Source: Chlamydiales bacterium
GTDB lineage: Bacteria > Chlamydiota > Chlamydiia > Chlamydiales > JACKPQ01
DNA: 64,000 nt
Assembly: GCA_024233455.1 (NCBI GenBank)
Contig: JACKPP010000001.1
Location: 711,001-775,000, forward strand
Reading direction: 5' to 3'
How positions within the stretch are numbered: position 1 is the stretch's first letter; every line of letters begins with the position of its first letter. The translations under genes were made by a program, and so were the position numbers. Positions 45,601 through 54,277 of this stretch are shown here, in pieces. Under the pieces are notes generated by a model. That model was not told the DNA's origin and made no database searches. It saw nothing but the letters and a program-made list of their open reading frames with translations.

Positions 45601-45945
45601 TTTAGAAAATTGGATTTTAGGAACTGAGACTGAGGTTAAATCTGCTATTTCCAAATGCACGCTGGGCACAAGCAAGCGTGGAGGTGGACAAGAGTGGACT
45701 TGTGTGACGATAAAGCCTGATGGGAGGTCCTGTCGAGAATAAACTAGGCTAGACTCTGGCACAGCCTTCGTAATGGAATTATGTAACCGAGAATCATTTT
45801 GCAGAGAAAAGATTGAAGTAAGGGTGCCGGGAATTGCATCGATTGAGCTGCGATGGGTGCGCTCTGTCTTCGGTGCTGCCGGTCTTGCCAGTAGCACCGA
45901 TGTCAAAAACAGAGCACTGAGGAAAATTCCCGTGCGTTTATCCAT
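42640..45945 (-). CDS. Very large exported von Willebrand factor A-domain protein
   Basis: 1101 aa. Signal peptide MDKRTGIFLSALFLTSVLLA, then about 770 residues of low-complexity-like, Pro/His/Ser-rich sequence with no family I recognise. A VWA domain follows: the MIDAS motif VIDNTQS has Asp806, Thr808 and Ser810, and further metal-coordination elements are in VFFFTDGSSLLDL; RRSDIL-type linkers precede it. VWA domains mediate metal-dependent protein binding, and exported bacterial ones often act in adhesion or surface assembly. It is followed, on the same strand and upstream in transcription, by the TPR gene with only ten bases between, suggesting an operon. Confidence 0.78.
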   Translation of the reverse strand: MDKRTGIFLSALFLTSVLLARPAAPKTERTHRSSIDAIPGTLTSIFSLQNDSRLHNSITKAVPESSLVYSRQDLPSGFIVTQVHSCPPPRLLVPSVHLEIADLTSVSVPKIQFSKQFSIPLDWSPPFTPTMVLEKDTPTSTQVYKENNISHQKCLQRAYFELDKVQSMTSPLKGFQIDQSVLYTFTYPTYKKPKKAFSFRGSSIDLTSAATIPKYSHYVPDAFDPIYPDLQESHVALSEHICNGLPIIVRIPPPQLQLTAYDIPFHAIAFNTQAITHPKITLKPRHLPVAVDHGFSTHPLKDASLHTLNPHMQPEKTYSFSLSETDHTIPIFYNSITIPSLPVDTCLAHQAAQSMLRHPTAHRVILHAFKNPQITAKAPSLQSKIKHVATDAELDYSYSPNAESSQYLTLLEAENKQPFTLDSLPLSIAFPTLNDLGFIFKKEHLLPVVTSLSPDHFPKYCPSTVNRHALIEMTDMPLSHLVKNIKRSSTPACMRPHLIEDACPEWIHQSVHLPTIVLEPSPSIIPVFAVNNAPDPRALYRYSKTLPKVRLASLAFHSDLIETIELPYEVTIIAATPKSSFFLPSKEILTENTIRCETYGDLLPGCPLLTTQYRLPVDHLDLATHLILATDPILHPASSRDIAAQLQASLIVEANHQQTMSKKRLTSDEYIRKYGYFPTPEASVLAVATTATPSPMFLDPLPSIEPYLWTDPSLSEDIASHINFAEKKHQRRSDILNRKHRVTATNLARIPTLFDLETTSLNQEFSTSVSWAPKTEDGKYLFAITVKPIENTHFERLEQNIYFVIDNTQSINKAKAAAYKSAILRALPYVHKADTFNIFTIDDALHAMSATNLTSASGTKALVHEYLDKQKFFHPYKTSNVYAQLLNFTKALAQAPGLHTVFFFTDGSSLLDLSKTLTDIHALIDANKTTFNLYPVCVGNDNHTSFIQMLSTLQRGEVMHSATMAAFPRKFAGFVKKLQTPIARDLHAIVMPTDPNAHCKLFSESPRLPAFYSGKPLVIYGETDTLSDLNLMIQGRFGSSFVNITKKIAFTQNAQVTATFRKEGARFQAATYFLEFLQSKETEPLAKTNSLIMRYGGRKLL

Positions 45946-45955
45946 ATTGATCGTT

Positions 45956-48742
45956 TTATATTCCCATTGCGTCTAAAGAGTTTTTTAACTCTTCAGCTTG
46001 CGTTTTCAAAAAGGGCGTAGTCATTCTATCAGAAAACAGTTCCTCAAGTAGACGATTTGCTTTGAAAACTTGCTCTTGGGCCTTTTCCACATCGTTGTTT
46101 GTTACCGAGAATTGGCTTTCAAGTTGCAGTATTTCGGCATCCACAAGACGCATGTAAAGCTGGAAAATATGGTTTTGTTCCGGATTTTGCTGCAGCTCGG
46201 TGTAGTACTCTTGTGAGATGGGATCATCACTTGGACTAAAGTCTTCCTTAAAGCGTTTTAGGAAGAACAACCGTCGCTCTTGGCGTTTATCTTTGGCGAT
46301 AAGCTCCGATCGGATCCTAGCGTAGTCATAAGCTGCCTCTAGATGTAGAGGCTCTGTTGCCACGTGCTTTTTAATTTGCAGCTCTTTGAGGTTATTAAGC
46401 ACAAGAATCATTTCAGGATTGTCTTCGGTTTTCTGTTTTTCGGCCATCGTTGTAAAACGGAGGCGGGCTTCTTGTAAAAGCGCTTGGTAAGACAATGGCG
46501 ATGGGCTGTATTTAGCCGTTTCAGTAATGAAACTATAAGTGCTAAGGGCGGACGGAAGGTTGCCAGTACGCTCATATGTTTTGGCAAGCTCTAAGAGCGC
46601 ATGCCTTTGGAATTTCCATTCCCACTCGGGATGGGCATTTTGGCGCGCAGCTAAACTTTTTAAAAGTGTGATTTTTGGTTGATATTCACCTCGTTTGGCC
46701 AGTAGTTCAGAAAGTTTGAGGATTTCTGCTTCTAAAAAGACTGTATCCTCATTGATCGCGTTGACTTCCCAGGTGTTTTCATCGACCAGGGCTCCTTTAA
46801 AAAGATAGAAGGAGCGTTGCTCGGCAAGCTCTTGACCTTCGGGAGAGGTAGTATTTTTAGCCTGTTGATAAAAGTGATTAGCTAGCCATAAGCGGTTTTC
46901 AACTTTAATAGGTTGCGTATCTTTTACGATAGCATCATACAAATGTAAAGCAGCTTTACATAGGAATGCATCGCTATTCTTGCTCAATGTTGATAATGTT
47001 AGATAAGCATTGTAGAGCTCCAGATGGACACTGGCGGTGTCATAAAAGTCTGATCCTAGTTCCATAGCGCTTTCTAAATGTTTACAAACAGGCTGCAAAT
47101 CGTGGTTAATTTCTTTTGAAGCAAGACCTGCAACAAAATGCGCTTCGGCACAGGAAGGGTCGTTAGGGTAATCCTCCAAGTAATGCTCTAATTTGCGATA
47201 GGCCACATCGAAAAGATCGAGTTCGTAAGCTGTTTTGGCTTGTAGCAGACGGTATTCGCGCATTTCATCTACTCCTAGCACAGACTCCTGGTCTAATACT
47301 TGTGATAGATCATCGTAGAAAGCGCCTTTAGAGTAGTGAATTTCATCGTTTGTTTGGGCTTCCTTGTACAAATTTAGGGCAGATGAAAAGAAGTAGCGCC
47401 AAGCGATATTAGCGCGTTCAGAGTCAGCAAAATGCGTCAAAAAATTGCTGAAAGACTGATAGCTTTTACCCCAATCTTGATGGTCGTACGTAAGAGAGGC
47501 ATACTCAAAGAGCAGACCTTCTTGATCTTCGTAGTCAGGATAATTCTCCAGCAACATTTCTAAGTCATTTTGCACAGTCATCCGATCACCCCGGGCCTTG
47601 GCCAACATAGCGTGGGTAAAGATTGCTTTGGGCATTTCTTGATCATCGGAAAATTGAGAACAAAACCGATCAAACGTTGCATTAAAAAGCGCTGGATCAC
47701 CCTGGTGATACGAAGCAGTCATTAACATAAGCAGTGCATTTTTTAATGATGGATTAGCGTCTTTTTCGGCAGCAGAGTAATGTTTTAGATGGGTGATTGC
47801 GCTAGCGTAATCTTCAACGCTGAAATAGCTCTTACCTACAATCAGGCTGAAGAGGGCTTGCTTGTCATCTGGAATAAACGCATCAACTGTTTCATATGCG
47901 TTGATCACTTCGTTGTAGTGTCCAAGTTGGTAGTAAATCAGCAGGCGGTTAAAGGTGGCTTCGCCGGCTCTATCCCCATTCATCGCAATGATTTCAGAAA
48001 ATGTGCCAATTGCTTGTTCAGGTTTGAATTGCGCTTGTAAATTCGCGGCATGAAACAGAAGTTCTTCTTTTTGATCGGTGTATTTTTGAGCAAGCTCTAA
48101 ATAGGTTTTAGCCGCTTCAGGATAGTCTCCTAAAGTGTTTTGGATTTCTGCCAAGGCAAAACTTGCTATGTCCAGGTACGCTGTATTGTTTAATGATTCA
48201 TAAAGGGGTTTAGCAGTAGCAGATAGCGCTTTTTTTTGCTCAATATCAGAGGTAGTCAAGGATCTACGGAAGTAGGACTCTGCCATGAGAAACCGAAACT
48301 CATCGCTTCTCTCATCGACTGAGGGAGTGCTATGCTTGAGGTAGGGCGCGCCCTCGCTGGTAATGGCTTCAAACTTACCAAGCTCATAATAACACTGTAA
48401 TTTGTTGATAAGAATTTTATCGTGCACCTCTTTATTGCCAATCTCAGAATAAATACTTAATGCATGTTCGTAATTGTTTTTTTGCAAATAAAGGTCGCCT
48501 AGGATTCCTTTTAAGTGATCTTTCAGTTGGCTGTCGGGATACTTTTCTAGAAAGGTCATGATTTGAGATTGCACAATCTGATAGTCGCCATCCTTCCAAA
48601 ATTCAGCTATGCGTCGAATGAGAAAGGCTTCTTCATCACTTTGTGGTTGAAGCGAAAGGATTTTGACTTGATCCCTTGCTAGTGCAGGGGCAAGAGGGGT
48701 TAATAGCGCGGCAACAGCTACGACAAACCAAGTAACTTTCAT
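45956..48742 (-). CDS. Exported tetratricopeptide-repeat protein (928 aa)
   Basis: A signal peptide (MKVTWFVVAVAALLTPLAPALA) precedes an almost unbroken alpha-helical TPR solenoid: repeats such as GDYQIVQSQIMTFLEKYPDS, NNYEHALSIYSEIGN and GDYPEAAKTYLELAQ recur to the C-terminus, about 20 or more units. It resembles the outer-membrane-biogenesis YbgF/BamD style of periplasmic TPR proteins rather than a specific enzyme. AGGTGG lies ahead of the ATG. It is co-directional with the VWA gene downstream and the membrane TPR gene upstream. A dispersed palindrome (46943-46961) lies in the coding frame, here encoding CKAALH. Confidence 0.72.
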   Translation of the reverse strand: MKVTWFVVAVAALLTPLAPALARDQVKILSLQPQSDEEAFLIRRIAEFWKDGDYQIVQSQIMTFLEKYPDSQLKDHLKGILGDLYLQKNNYEHALSIYSEIGNKEVHDKILINKLQCYYELGKFEAITSEGAPYLKHSTPSVDERSDEFRFLMAESYFRRSLTTSDIEQKKALSATAKPLYESLNNTAYLDIASFALAEIQNTLGDYPEAAKTYLELAQKYTDQKEELLFHAANLQAQFKPEQAIGTFSEIIAMNGDRAGEATFNRLLIYYQLGHYNEVINAYETVDAFIPDDKQALFSLIVGKSYFSVEDYASAITHLKHYSAAEKDANPSLKNALLMLMTASYHQGDPALFNATFDRFCSQFSDDQEMPKAIFTHAMLAKARGDRMTVQNDLEMLLENYPDYEDQEGLLFEYASLTYDHQDWGKSYQSFSNFLTHFADSERANIAWRYFFSSALNLYKEAQTNDEIHYSKGAFYDDLSQVLDQESVLGVDEMREYRLLQAKTAYELDLFDVAYRKLEHYLEDYPNDPSCAEAHFVAGLASKEINHDLQPVCKHLESAMELGSDFYDTASVHLELYNAYLTLSTLSKNSDAFLCKAALHLYDAIVKDTQPIKVENRLWLANHFYQQAKNTTSPEGQELAEQRSFYLFKGALVDENTWEVNAINEDTVFLEAEILKLSELLAKRGEYQPKITLLKSLAARQNAHPEWEWKFQRHALLELAKTYERTGNLPSALSTYSFITETAKYSPSPLSYQALLQEARLRFTTMAEKQKTEDNPEMILVLNNLKELQIKKHVATEPLHLEAAYDYARIRSELIAKDKRQERRLFFLKRFKEDFSPSDDPISQEYYTELQQNPEQNHIFQLYMRLVDAEILQLESQFSVTNNDVEKAQEQVFKANRLLEELFSDRMTTPFLKTQAEELKNSLDAMGI
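46943..46961. repeat. Dispersed 19-bp palindrome, copy 5 (inside TPR gene)
   Basis: ATGTAAAGCAGCTTTACAT is a perfect inverted repeat with 9-nt arms; it is read in a different frame from copies 1-3. Confidence 0.65.
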
Positions 48743-48775
48743 GGATCCACCTATGGTAAGTTCAATTTAAAGTCA

Positions 48776-49825
48776 CTATAACGATAATTTGGAAGAATTT
48801 GCAAGTAACTTCCGCAAGGAACTTTTATAAAATTTGAGTAAGTCTTCTGCTTTGGGGTAGGCTTTTCGTTTTAGAAGCTGAAAAATTTCAAGTGCTTTAG
48901 CATTCAATCCCTCCTGAAAATACAAAACTCCTAGGCGGTATGTGCTGTCTAAATCCTCGGGACAAAGATGGATGATTTTTTCATAAGCGGCAATTTCCTC
49001 TTTTGACATCTTTAAATGATGGTAGCATGCAGCGAGTTGAGAATGCACCCAAGGATCATTCGGTGCGTAGGTATCTAAAATCGTAAACTCTTCAACTGCA
49101 CTTTTTGAGGCACTAGCAAATTTTTCGCTAAGCTCTTGAGCAAAGCTTCCCGATTCGCTGTAGTGGAGCTCCCCTTTTTTTAGTCTTAGGCGTGGTTCAA
49201 AATACAGATGCGAAAGCAAGACAAAGGCATTGGCTAGGTGGGTGTGGAGCTCGATGTCGGTGGGCCGGCTCGGAACAAGTTGAATGTAATGGTCAATGGC
49301 GCTTAAAAGCAGCACTTCTTTCATGCCAAGGACATCGCGCCAGTGTAAAAAACAGCTTAATTTGGGCGTGAGAGGAGTTTTTAAAAGTGGATAAAAGCGG
49401 TATTCTTGATGCTGCAGTAATGCAACCAACCGCTCAGCTGCACTTGCTTGAGAAAAGTGATGCTCTGCTTGTCCCAAATGGCGCGAAGTTTTGCCGCAGG
49501 CATCAAGAAAAGACTTTTTTAACCTCCAAAACTGCTCAGTTTTTTTGGCCTGGAAAGTGGAGACCAAGACAATGTAGACAAACAGCGTCAAAATAAATGC
49601 AGCAAGTGGGAAGGCGAGTAAAAAAGAGCGCGTCCAAAATGAAAAAAACAGGCCAAAAGTTAGGCATTCGATCGCGATAATAAGAGCGAAAAAACAATGA
49701 AATGCTACATGTGCCTTACAAAGACGAACAAACCGGCCCAATGCCCGCTGAGAATACTCATCGATTAAGCGATCGCGTTCATTGATTTTGAGCCTGTCAA
49801 AAGACGGGGCATCTGCTGTGATCAT
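48776..49825 (-). CDS. Membrane protein with TPR domain
   Basis: 349 aa. Two adjacent hydrophobic segments at about residues 40-88 (FHCFFALIIAIECLTFGLFF and LAAFILTLFVYIVLV) form a hairpin; TPR-type repeats follow in the C-terminal half, for example NDPWVHSQLAACYHHLKMSK and LDSTYRLGVLYFQEGLNAKA. Cytoplasmic or periplasmic placement of the TPRs cannot be told from sequence. It is upstream of, and co-directional with, the exported TPR and VWA genes, so the three may form one inner-membrane to surface pathway. Confidence 0.6.
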   Translation of the reverse strand: MITADAPSFDRLKINERDRLIDEYSQRALGRFVRLCKAHVAFHCFFALIIAIECLTFGLFFSFWTRSFLLAFPLAAFILTLFVYIVLVSTFQAKKTEQFWRLKKSFLDACGKTSRHLGQAEHHFSQASAAERLVALLQHQEYRFYPLLKTPLTPKLSCFLHWRDVLGMKEVLLLSAIDHYIQLVPSRPTDIELHTHLANAFVLLSHLYFEPRLRLKKGELHYSESGSFAQELSEKFASASKSAVEEFTILDTYAPNDPWVHSQLAACYHHLKMSKEEIAAYEKIIHLCPEDLDSTYRLGVLYFQEGLNAKALEIFQLLKRKAYPKAEDLLKFYKSSLRKLLANSSKLSL

Positions 49826-49858
49826 ACCCCGTACTTTACCTTCAAATTGCTTAATTCT

Positions 49859-50305
49859 TCAAGTGCGCATCATATAATTAATCACGCTATTGGAAACACC
49901 AGCCCGTTGCAACTTATCGACATCGCTCATCTTTAAATAATAGTGGCTATTCGTTTTTTTCATGAGCTCAATAATTTTATCATCGGAGATGCCAGCATCG
50001 TGAAGTGCGATGATATCTGCGACGGTCAATTGCTGCCCCTTATCAATGCGTTGTGCTGTTTTAGGGCTTTGATTTTGCAAATTTTTCTGATCTTGAGAAT
50101 CTAACACAGCACCGATGATGCCGCCTGCTAGTGCCCCGGCCCCAGCTCCAATTGCTGCGCCTGCTCCACCTCCGACAACTCCACCTACAACAGCGCCAGT
50201 TGCGCCTCCGGCTAAGGCACCTGTACCGGCTTTACTTTCACATCCAGAAACACAAAGCGCGCAAACCCCAATGGCCAATACGCTGCACATTACACGTGTT
50301 TTCAT
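49859..50305 (-). CDS. Glycine-zipper lipoprotein
   Basis: 148 aa from ATG 50305, preceded by AAGGGGG; the open frame upstream of it has no translation signal. A lipoprotein signal peptide ends in CALCVSGC (lipobox), followed by the Gly/Ala-rich zipper GALAGGATGAVVGGVVGGG that inserts in membranes, as in SlyB/OmpA-associated lipoproteins. The C-terminal half contains VADIIALHDAGISDDKIIELM and a degenerate repeat of it in VDKLQRAGVSNSVINYMM, a helix-turn motif found in some outer membrane lipoproteins. Likely outer-membrane associated; role unknown. Confidence 0.75.
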   Translation of the reverse strand: MKTRVMCSVLAIGVCALCVSGCESKAGTGALAGGATGAVVGGVVGGGAGAAIGAGAGALAGGIIGAVLDSQDQKNLQNQSPKTAQRIDKGQQLTVADIIALHDAGISDDKIIELMKKTNSHYYLKMSDVDKLQRAGVSNSVINYMMRT

Positions 50306-50476
50306 AATTCCCCCTTTATATTCTAAATACCATAAATAATTTTTAATTAAATAATTATTTGCGTCACATTTTACCAAGCAAATTAGTAATAAAAAGAATG
50401 GAAAATCCTTGATTCACTAAAGAGTTCTCTGTTAAAACTATACCCAAGCGCATTCAAAATAAGCTGGAGGAAATCA

Positions 50477-50935
50477 ATGGAAATATTCCCTGATGAAGAC
50501 TGTTTTCACCTAGGTGTCAAAGCTTTGATTCGCAATCGAGAGGGAAAGATACTGTTATTACAAGGACAAAGCGCCTCTTCACGCACTTTTTGGGACATCC
50601 CCGGAGGGCGCTTAAAACGAGGTGAAACGATGCTTGATGCTCTGCAACGAGAACTTGAAGAAGAAGTTGGTTTAAAGGGCATTTCCGTATTGATACCCCT
50701 GAATATGCATCTTACGAATGTACGTATCCCGAGCCATGGTAACGATGTCGGCTTAATTCTATCCATCTATAGATGCGATCTTGATTATGATTTTACTCCG
50801 AAGCTTAGTTATGAACACATACATTTTGATTGGTTTAATGTAGTAGATGCTGTTCAACTACTAAAGCCTCGATACCCAGCAAGTATCATTTCAGATGTTA
50901 TTGCTCTTGAGCCTGGTGAGCACTGTGTTATTTAA
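50477..50935 (+). CDS. Nudix hydrolase
   Basis: 152 aa. The Nudix box GGRLKRGETMLDALQRELEEEVGL runs from about residue 41 to 64, with the G-x5-E-x7-RE-x2-EE-x-G pattern intact. It should hydrolyse a nucleoside diphosphate linked to another moiety with Mg2+; substrate not predictable. It is monocistronic, with GGAGG ahead of the ATG. It converges with the MFS gene. Confidence 0.88.
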   Translation: MEIFPDEDCFHLGVKALIRNREGKILLLQGQSASSRTFWDIPGGRLKRGETMLDALQRELEEEVGLKGISVLIPLNMHLTNVRIPSHGNDVGLILSIYRCDLDYDFTPKLSYEHIHFDWFNVVDAVQLLKPRYPASIISDVIALEPGEHCVI

Positions 50936-50960
50936 GCTTCAATACGCTGAGTGATCGTTA

Positions 50961-52175
50961 TTAACTCTTATCGGGTGGTGCGTGTTTTTGCGTATAGAAA
51001 ATTGCAAAAGCAATGGCCAAATAGATTGCGTTGCAAAGAAAAATAATGTGTAGGTTATGCATACCTATGTAGCTGCTGATTAGAGGTGCTATCGCCATAG
51101 CGAGCGCTCCAACAGATTGATTGAGGCCAAGAATTTTACCTTGGAGAGTCGGGTCGCCCCCCATTGAGATAAGGCTTAATGTATTAGTCCAGGCTAGCGC
51201 AGATGCCCCAGCTGCTAGGCAAATAAGCGGTACAAAAATAATCAGGCTAATCGGAAATACTGTTCCAAGAAGGCAAAGACTAAAAGTAGGTAGCGCACAA
51301 AAGAGGATTTGGCGCGGTGTGAACCTATTCACAAAGGCATGATTGCCCAAGCTGGCGCTAAGGGCCCACACCAAGCCCATGATGGTAAAAACGCCGGTAA
51401 TGAGAAGAGGTGTCGCCTGGTAATCCAAGAGTAAGAGCGGGGAGAGGAACTGCATGGTAGGCATCCAGGCGAGCATGAGAAAAAAATACAGGATGTAAAG
51501 CTGGCGGGTCGGACGGTATTCAGGGTTGGTAGCAATTTTATAAAGGTTATAGAACGGGCGGCGTTTTGATTGGGGGCCAGTTTCTTTGAATATGAAGGTG
51601 ACGATTGTTAAGTTAATAATGGTGAGGAATGCGGTAAACCAGAATGGATTGGAGGGGTTGAAGTGAGGGTTAATCTGGGCGTTGGATAAAAGGCCCCCGA
51701 CTAAAATAGCAAAAATAAAACTTGTTCCGCCGGCCATCATTAGGAGGCCAAAACCTTTGGAGCGTTTTTTTTGCAAGCCGTATAGATCGGCAAAAACAGC
51801 TAGACAGATGGTGAGGTTGCCAGCAAAAAAGCCGGTCCAAAGGCGGCTAAAAAACAATAGACCGTAATTGGCCTGAGAAATGGCATAGGCCGATAAGGAA
51901 AACCCGACTACTTCGGCAACAAGGGTGAGAAAAAATGCTTTTTTCCTCCCCTTTCGATCAGCAAAGCTACCAATGACGGGAGCCCCAAAAAACTGAGCTA
52001 GGGGAAATGCTGCGATAAGCAGGCCAAGGTAAAGAAGACGGTGATGGCTAATCCCTGATAGGAAAATTGTATCTTTGCCATATAGCAGCGGTGTGAAAAT
52101 CGGATAGACGATGGCCAGAGCAAAATTATCGAGAAAATAGACCGAAAGAGCAGCAAATGCTGAACGGTTTTTCAC
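50961..52175 (-). CDS. Major facilitator superfamily transporter (TetA-like)
   Basis: 404 aa with about 12 hydrophobic segments. Motif A in the loop between helices 2 and 3 reads GSFADRKGRKKAF, and a LGL-type linker and central cytoplasmic loop (GPQSKRRPFYNLYKI) divide two six-helix halves. Drug/proton antiporters of the TetA type share this layout, but substrate is not predictable. It ends 26 bases from the convergent Nudix gene and lies 13 bases from the response regulator gene on the same strand. Confidence 0.78.
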   Translation of the reverse strand: MKNRSAFAALSVYFLDNFALAIVYPIFTPLLYGKDTIFLSGISHHRLLYLGLLIAAFPLAQFFGAPVIGSFADRKGRKKAFFLTLVAEVVGFSLSAYAISQANYGLLFFSRLWTGFFAGNLTICLAVFADLYGLQKKRSKGFGLLMMAGGTSFIFAILVGGLLSNAQINPHFNPSNPFWFTAFLTIINLTIVTFIFKETGPQSKRRPFYNLYKIATNPEYRPTRQLYILYFFLMLAWMPTMQFLSPLLLLDYQATPLLITGVFTIMGLVWALSASLGNHAFVNRFTPRQILFCALPTFSLCLLGTVFPISLIIFVPLICLAAGASALAWTNTLSLISMGGDPTLQGKILGLNQSVGALAMAIAPLISSYIGMHNLHIIFLCNAIYLAIAFAIFYTQKHAPPDKS

Positions 52176-52188
52176 AAGACTTGGGCGG

Positions 52189-52893
52189 CTATTGAGCGGT
52201 TTGCTTGGCTTCGGTAAAGCGATATCCTACGCCCCTCACGGTTTCAATACACTTAAAGCCAGGGCCCAATTTTTTTCGTAGCGCTGCAACATGTACATCG
52301 ATATTGCGATCGACGATGAAGGCATCATCGTTATTAACATCGTTTAGCAATTGGTTACGGGTTAAGACTTTGCCTTGATTGGTGACAAGCCGGCGCAATA
52401 TCCCGAATTCTGAGAGAGTGAGGTTGATAACTTTATCCTTTTTCCTAAGCAAATAACGGTCTGTTTCCATGGAAAATTCACCAAAATTAAGCGTTTTTAG
52501 CGTTTTTTCATTATCGCTTCCCCGACGTAAAATGGCCTTGATTTTTGAAAATAGGATTTTGGGAGAAAATGGCTTTGGCACGTAATCGTCGGCTCCGAGC
52601 TCGAGTCCAAGCACGACATTGAGCTCTTCTGCTTTGGCCGAGAGAATAACCACAGGGATGTTTTTAGTTTCAGGGTGATTTTTAATTTTTCGGCATACAT
52701 CAAACCCATTTTGGCCAGGGAGCATCACATCTAAAACGACTAAATCAGGTTTTTCCCGCAAAACTGCGTTGAGGCCATTGATACCATCGACTTCAACGTG
52801 CAATTGGTAGCCGTAGACTTCCGCTTGGAGTTTAAGAAGTGCTGCAATATCCTCTTCGTCTTCGATAAGTAAGATGCGTTTTTTTTGGCTCAT
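52189..52893 (-). CDS. OmpR/PhoB-type response regulator with intact receiver
   Basis: 234 aa. The receiver domain has the acid pair near Asp12, phosphoacceptor Asp55 in VVLDVMLPG, Ser85 and Lys107 in YVPKPFSP, so it can be phosphorylated, unlike the atypical chlamydial ChxR that lacks the Asp. The C-terminal winged helix (LTLSEFGILRRLV then DVHVAALRKKLG and VRGVGYRF) binds DNA. No histidine kinase gene is adjacent. Its start overlaps the stop of the coiled-coil lipoprotein gene (ATGA), putting it in the pal-tol group of genes. Confidence 0.9.
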   Translation of the reverse strand: MSQKKRILLIEDEEDIAALLKLQAEVYGYQLHVEVDGINGLNAVLREKPDLVVLDVMLPGQNGFDVCRKIKNHPETKNIPVVILSAKAEELNVVLGLELGADDYVPKPFSPKILFSKIKAILRRGSDNEKTLKTLNFGEFSMETDRYLLRKKDKVINLTLSEFGILRRLVTNQGKVLTRNQLLNDVNNDDAFIVDRNIDVHVAALRKKLGPGFKCIETVRGVGYRFTEAKQTAQ

Positions 52894-53420
52894 GATTTCC
52901 CCCCCTTTTGCTCTTGAGAAAACTGAAAGGCTAAGCTTGCAAGCTCTTCAACTGTCTGTTTGAGCTTCACAATTTCTTCTATTTTTTTGTTTTGCACAGC
53001 AATTTTGTGTTCAACTTCAGTGATTTTTTCTTTGTATTGAGAAAGTGCAGCTTTTGTATCGCTGTCATTTGTGGATAACCCTTCGAGTAAACTAAGCGCT
53101 TCTGACTGCTGTTTATTGATCTGCTTGCATTGCTTTTCAAGAAGTGCAAGTGCCGTATTTAGTTCATCGATTTTGGCTTGCTGTACGCCTATTACGTCTT
53201 GCTTAAGACTGCTAAAGGCTAAATCTTGATTGCCAAGTTTATTCTCCAAAATAAGCAGTTGTGCCTGAGTTGAATTTAAATCACAGCGCAATTCCTCCAC
53301 ATCCGTTCTGGCCTTATGCAAGGCCATTTCAGTCTGATGCTGATTATTTTTCGAGCTGCCCATCATGGTTGCAGCGCACCCAGTTAAAATAAGAGGAAGA
53401 AGAAAGGCAATGCGTTTCAT
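52890..53420 (-). CDS. Coiled-coil lipoprotein
   Basis: 176 aa. A lipoprotein signal (MKRIAFLLPLILTGC) precedes a long alpha-helical, heptad-rich region from about residue 28 to 165, for example ELRCDLNSTQAQLLILENK and IAVQNKKIEEIVKLKQ. It resembles Lpp/YbgF-type periplasmic coiled coils; in other bacteria ybgF/cpoB is encoded next to pal, so the position supports a YbgF-like role, but the TPR domain of YbgF is missing. It overlaps the pal stop (TAATG). Confidence 0.65.
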   Translation of the reverse strand: MKRIAFLLPLILTGCAATMMGSSKNNQHQTEMALHKARTDVEELRCDLNSTQAQLLILENKLGNQDLAFSSLKQDVIGVQQAKIDELNTALALLEKQCKQINKQQSEALSLLEGLSTNDSDTKAALSQYKEKITEVEHKIAVQNKKIEEIVKLKQTVEELASLAFQFSQEQKGGKS

Positions 53421-54088
53421 TAACGAGCCTCATGAAGTTTGAATTCAGCTCGGCGATTTTGTTTCCAGGCTGAACGGGTGTGGCCAAGATCAACAGGACG
53501 TTCTTTGCCATAGGAGGTGGTGAAAATCTGATTGGGATTGACGCCAGCTTTTACCAGTTGTTCCCGGACATAATTAGATCGGCGCGTTCCAAGTGCCAGA
53601 TTATAGGCCTCAGAAGCCCTTTCATCGCAATGTCCTTCGATGAAAATATAAATGTTCGGATGCTTTTTTAAATGTTGAGCTAGGCGTTTGATGGCTAGCA
53701 GATCTTTTTCTTCTCTTAAGATGTGCTCATCGGTATTAAAGTGCATCGTTTGAAAAAGAGCTGCGAGTTCCCCGGCAGGTTTAATAAACATTTCGATGCC
53801 CGGAACCTTACCTTCGCCTGGGCTGGTTTTGGCTTGGGGTACAGCTAGGTGTGCTTTAAGGTCTTCATCGCGCAAAGGGATAAATTCTTCTTCGATGGGT
53901 CCAAAGAAGTCGTCTCCTTCGGAAACCATGCGGGATTCGGATGATTTGCCGAGCAGAGCTTTTCCTTTTCTTTGAATGTATCTCGATGCAGTTTTAGTGT
54001 CTTCCCAAACCGCTCCTGATGAATTTTGACAGCTATTCATGATAAGGCAGAGCATTGCTGCTAGGACTATAAAGCGCATTTTTTTCAT
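53420..54088 (-). CDS. pal: Peptidoglycan-associated lipoprotein Pal
   Basis: 222 aa outer-membrane lipoprotein of the Tol-Pal envelope constriction system. The signal peptide ends in LIMNSC (lipobox). The OmpA-like domain occupies the C-terminal half: IYIFIEGHCDERASEAYNLA and LGTRRSNYVREQLVKAGV contain the peptidoglycan (diaminopimelate)-binding Asp and Arg. An N-terminal linker of about 90 residues is longer than in E. coli Pal. AGAGG precedes the ATG. The gap to tolB (54089-54318) contains three copies or part copies of the dispersed palindrome. Confidence 0.9.
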   Translation of the reverse strand: MKKMRFIVLAAMLCLIMNSCQNSSGAVWEDTKTASRYIQRKGKALLGKSSESRMVSEGDDFFGPIEEEFIPLRDEDLKAHLAVPQAKTSPGEGKVPGIEMFIKPAGELAALFQTMHFNTDEHILREEKDLLAIKRLAQHLKKHPNIYIFIEGHCDERASEAYNLALGTRRSNYVREQLVKAGVNPNQIFTTSYGKERPVDLGHTRSAWKQNRRAEFKLHEAR

Positions 54089-54175
54089 GGTATTCCTCTG
54101 TGTATGTGACCTTCCACTCGCTCATGCATTTTTAACTGGTTTTTATTTTTTTAGCAAGGCGTAACAAAATTTGTC

Positions 54176-54194
54176 ATGTAAAACTGTTTTATAG
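54176..54194. repeat. Degenerate palindrome copy between tolB and pal
   Basis: ATGTAAAACTGTTTTATAG; the left arm is intact and the right arm has two changes. A further left half-site (ATGTAAA) begins near 54237. Confidence 0.4.
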
Positions 54195-54277
54195 TGCTTT
54201 CACATGACTATTTCACGTCGATATAGAACAGATATCATGTAAAGTTTTGAGTGAGTTTGTGTGTATAAATCTGTCAG

